Below the pieces are notes generated by a model that had not been told where the DNA came from, did no database searches, and was given only the letters and a program-made list of their open reading frames with translations. Shown here piece by piece: positions 32,562-32,566 of a stretch of DNA of 32,566 bases. The DNA is taken from assembly GCA_023128595.1 (NCBI GenBank), contig JAGMDR010000018.1:1-32566 (forward strand). The letters run 5' to 3'. The stretch comes from Planctomycetota bacterium. GTDB taxonomy: Bacteria; Planctomycetota; Phycisphaerae; Sedimentisphaerales; Anaerobacaceae. The stretch's first letter is position 1. Every line of letters starts with the position of its first letter. Both the position numbers and the translations under genes were made by a program.

Positions 32562-32566
32562 CGCAT

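Overview
The window looks like a chromosomal piece of an anaerobic planctomycete, most likely Phycisphaerae or a relative. This is inferred from gene content only: several Tat-exported Gfo/Idh/MocA oxidoreductases, large secreted HEAT-repeat proteins, an FGE-sulfatase-fold protein, a pseudopilin-type secreted protein with a planctomycete-style C-terminus, a GH127 enzyme, an FAD oxidoreductase with carbohydrate-binding ends, and an anaerobe-type sulfide-to-homocysteine gene set. GC content is moderate and Shine-Dalgarno sites (AAGGAG type) are clear. I see no phage, plasmid, insertion sequence, CRISPR array or defence cluster.

Layout. 1-3117: the 5' end of a secreted glycosidase-like gene (-), a secreted neutral-ceramidase-family protein (+) behind a promoter with a palindromic operator-like site, a 5'-truncated gene remnant (-), and a pseudopilin-like protein (+) behind a near-consensus promoter. 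3271-5454 (-): a YbbR-like protein and a diadenylate cyclase (c-di-AMP synthesis), a heptanucleotide microsatellite, and a small lipoprotein. 5806-6786 (+): a WYL-domain regulator. 6787-7333 carries no convincing gene but holds a dispersed-repeat-like palindrome and the promoter of a tRNA-Thr(TGT).

7558-23908 is an unbroken run of minus-strand genes. It contains a four-gene unit (FGE-fold protein, two Tat Gfo/Idh/MocA proteins, HEAT protein 1), a DegT aminotransferase plus cytoplasmic Gfo/Idh/MocA pair, a three-gene homocysteine/sulfide assimilation unit (UPF0280, NIL-ferredoxin, HcyBio/COG1900), a Tat aldo/keto reductase, and a second Gfo/Idh/MocA plus HEAT pair. The second pair is paralogous to the last two genes of the first unit.

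24257-27369 (+): a secreted PepSY-like protein with a roughly 120-residue Asp/Glu tail, followed by an OmpR-type response regulator and a histidine kinase. 27621-32561: a divergent pair made of a secreted FAD-dependent oxidoreductase with discoidin-like C-terminus (-) and a GH127 beta-L-arabinofuranosidase-like enzyme (+). Overall the window combines extracytoplasmic carbohydrate processing, nucleotide second-messenger signalling, a metal- or envelope-sensing candidate system, and anaerobic sulfur assimilation.
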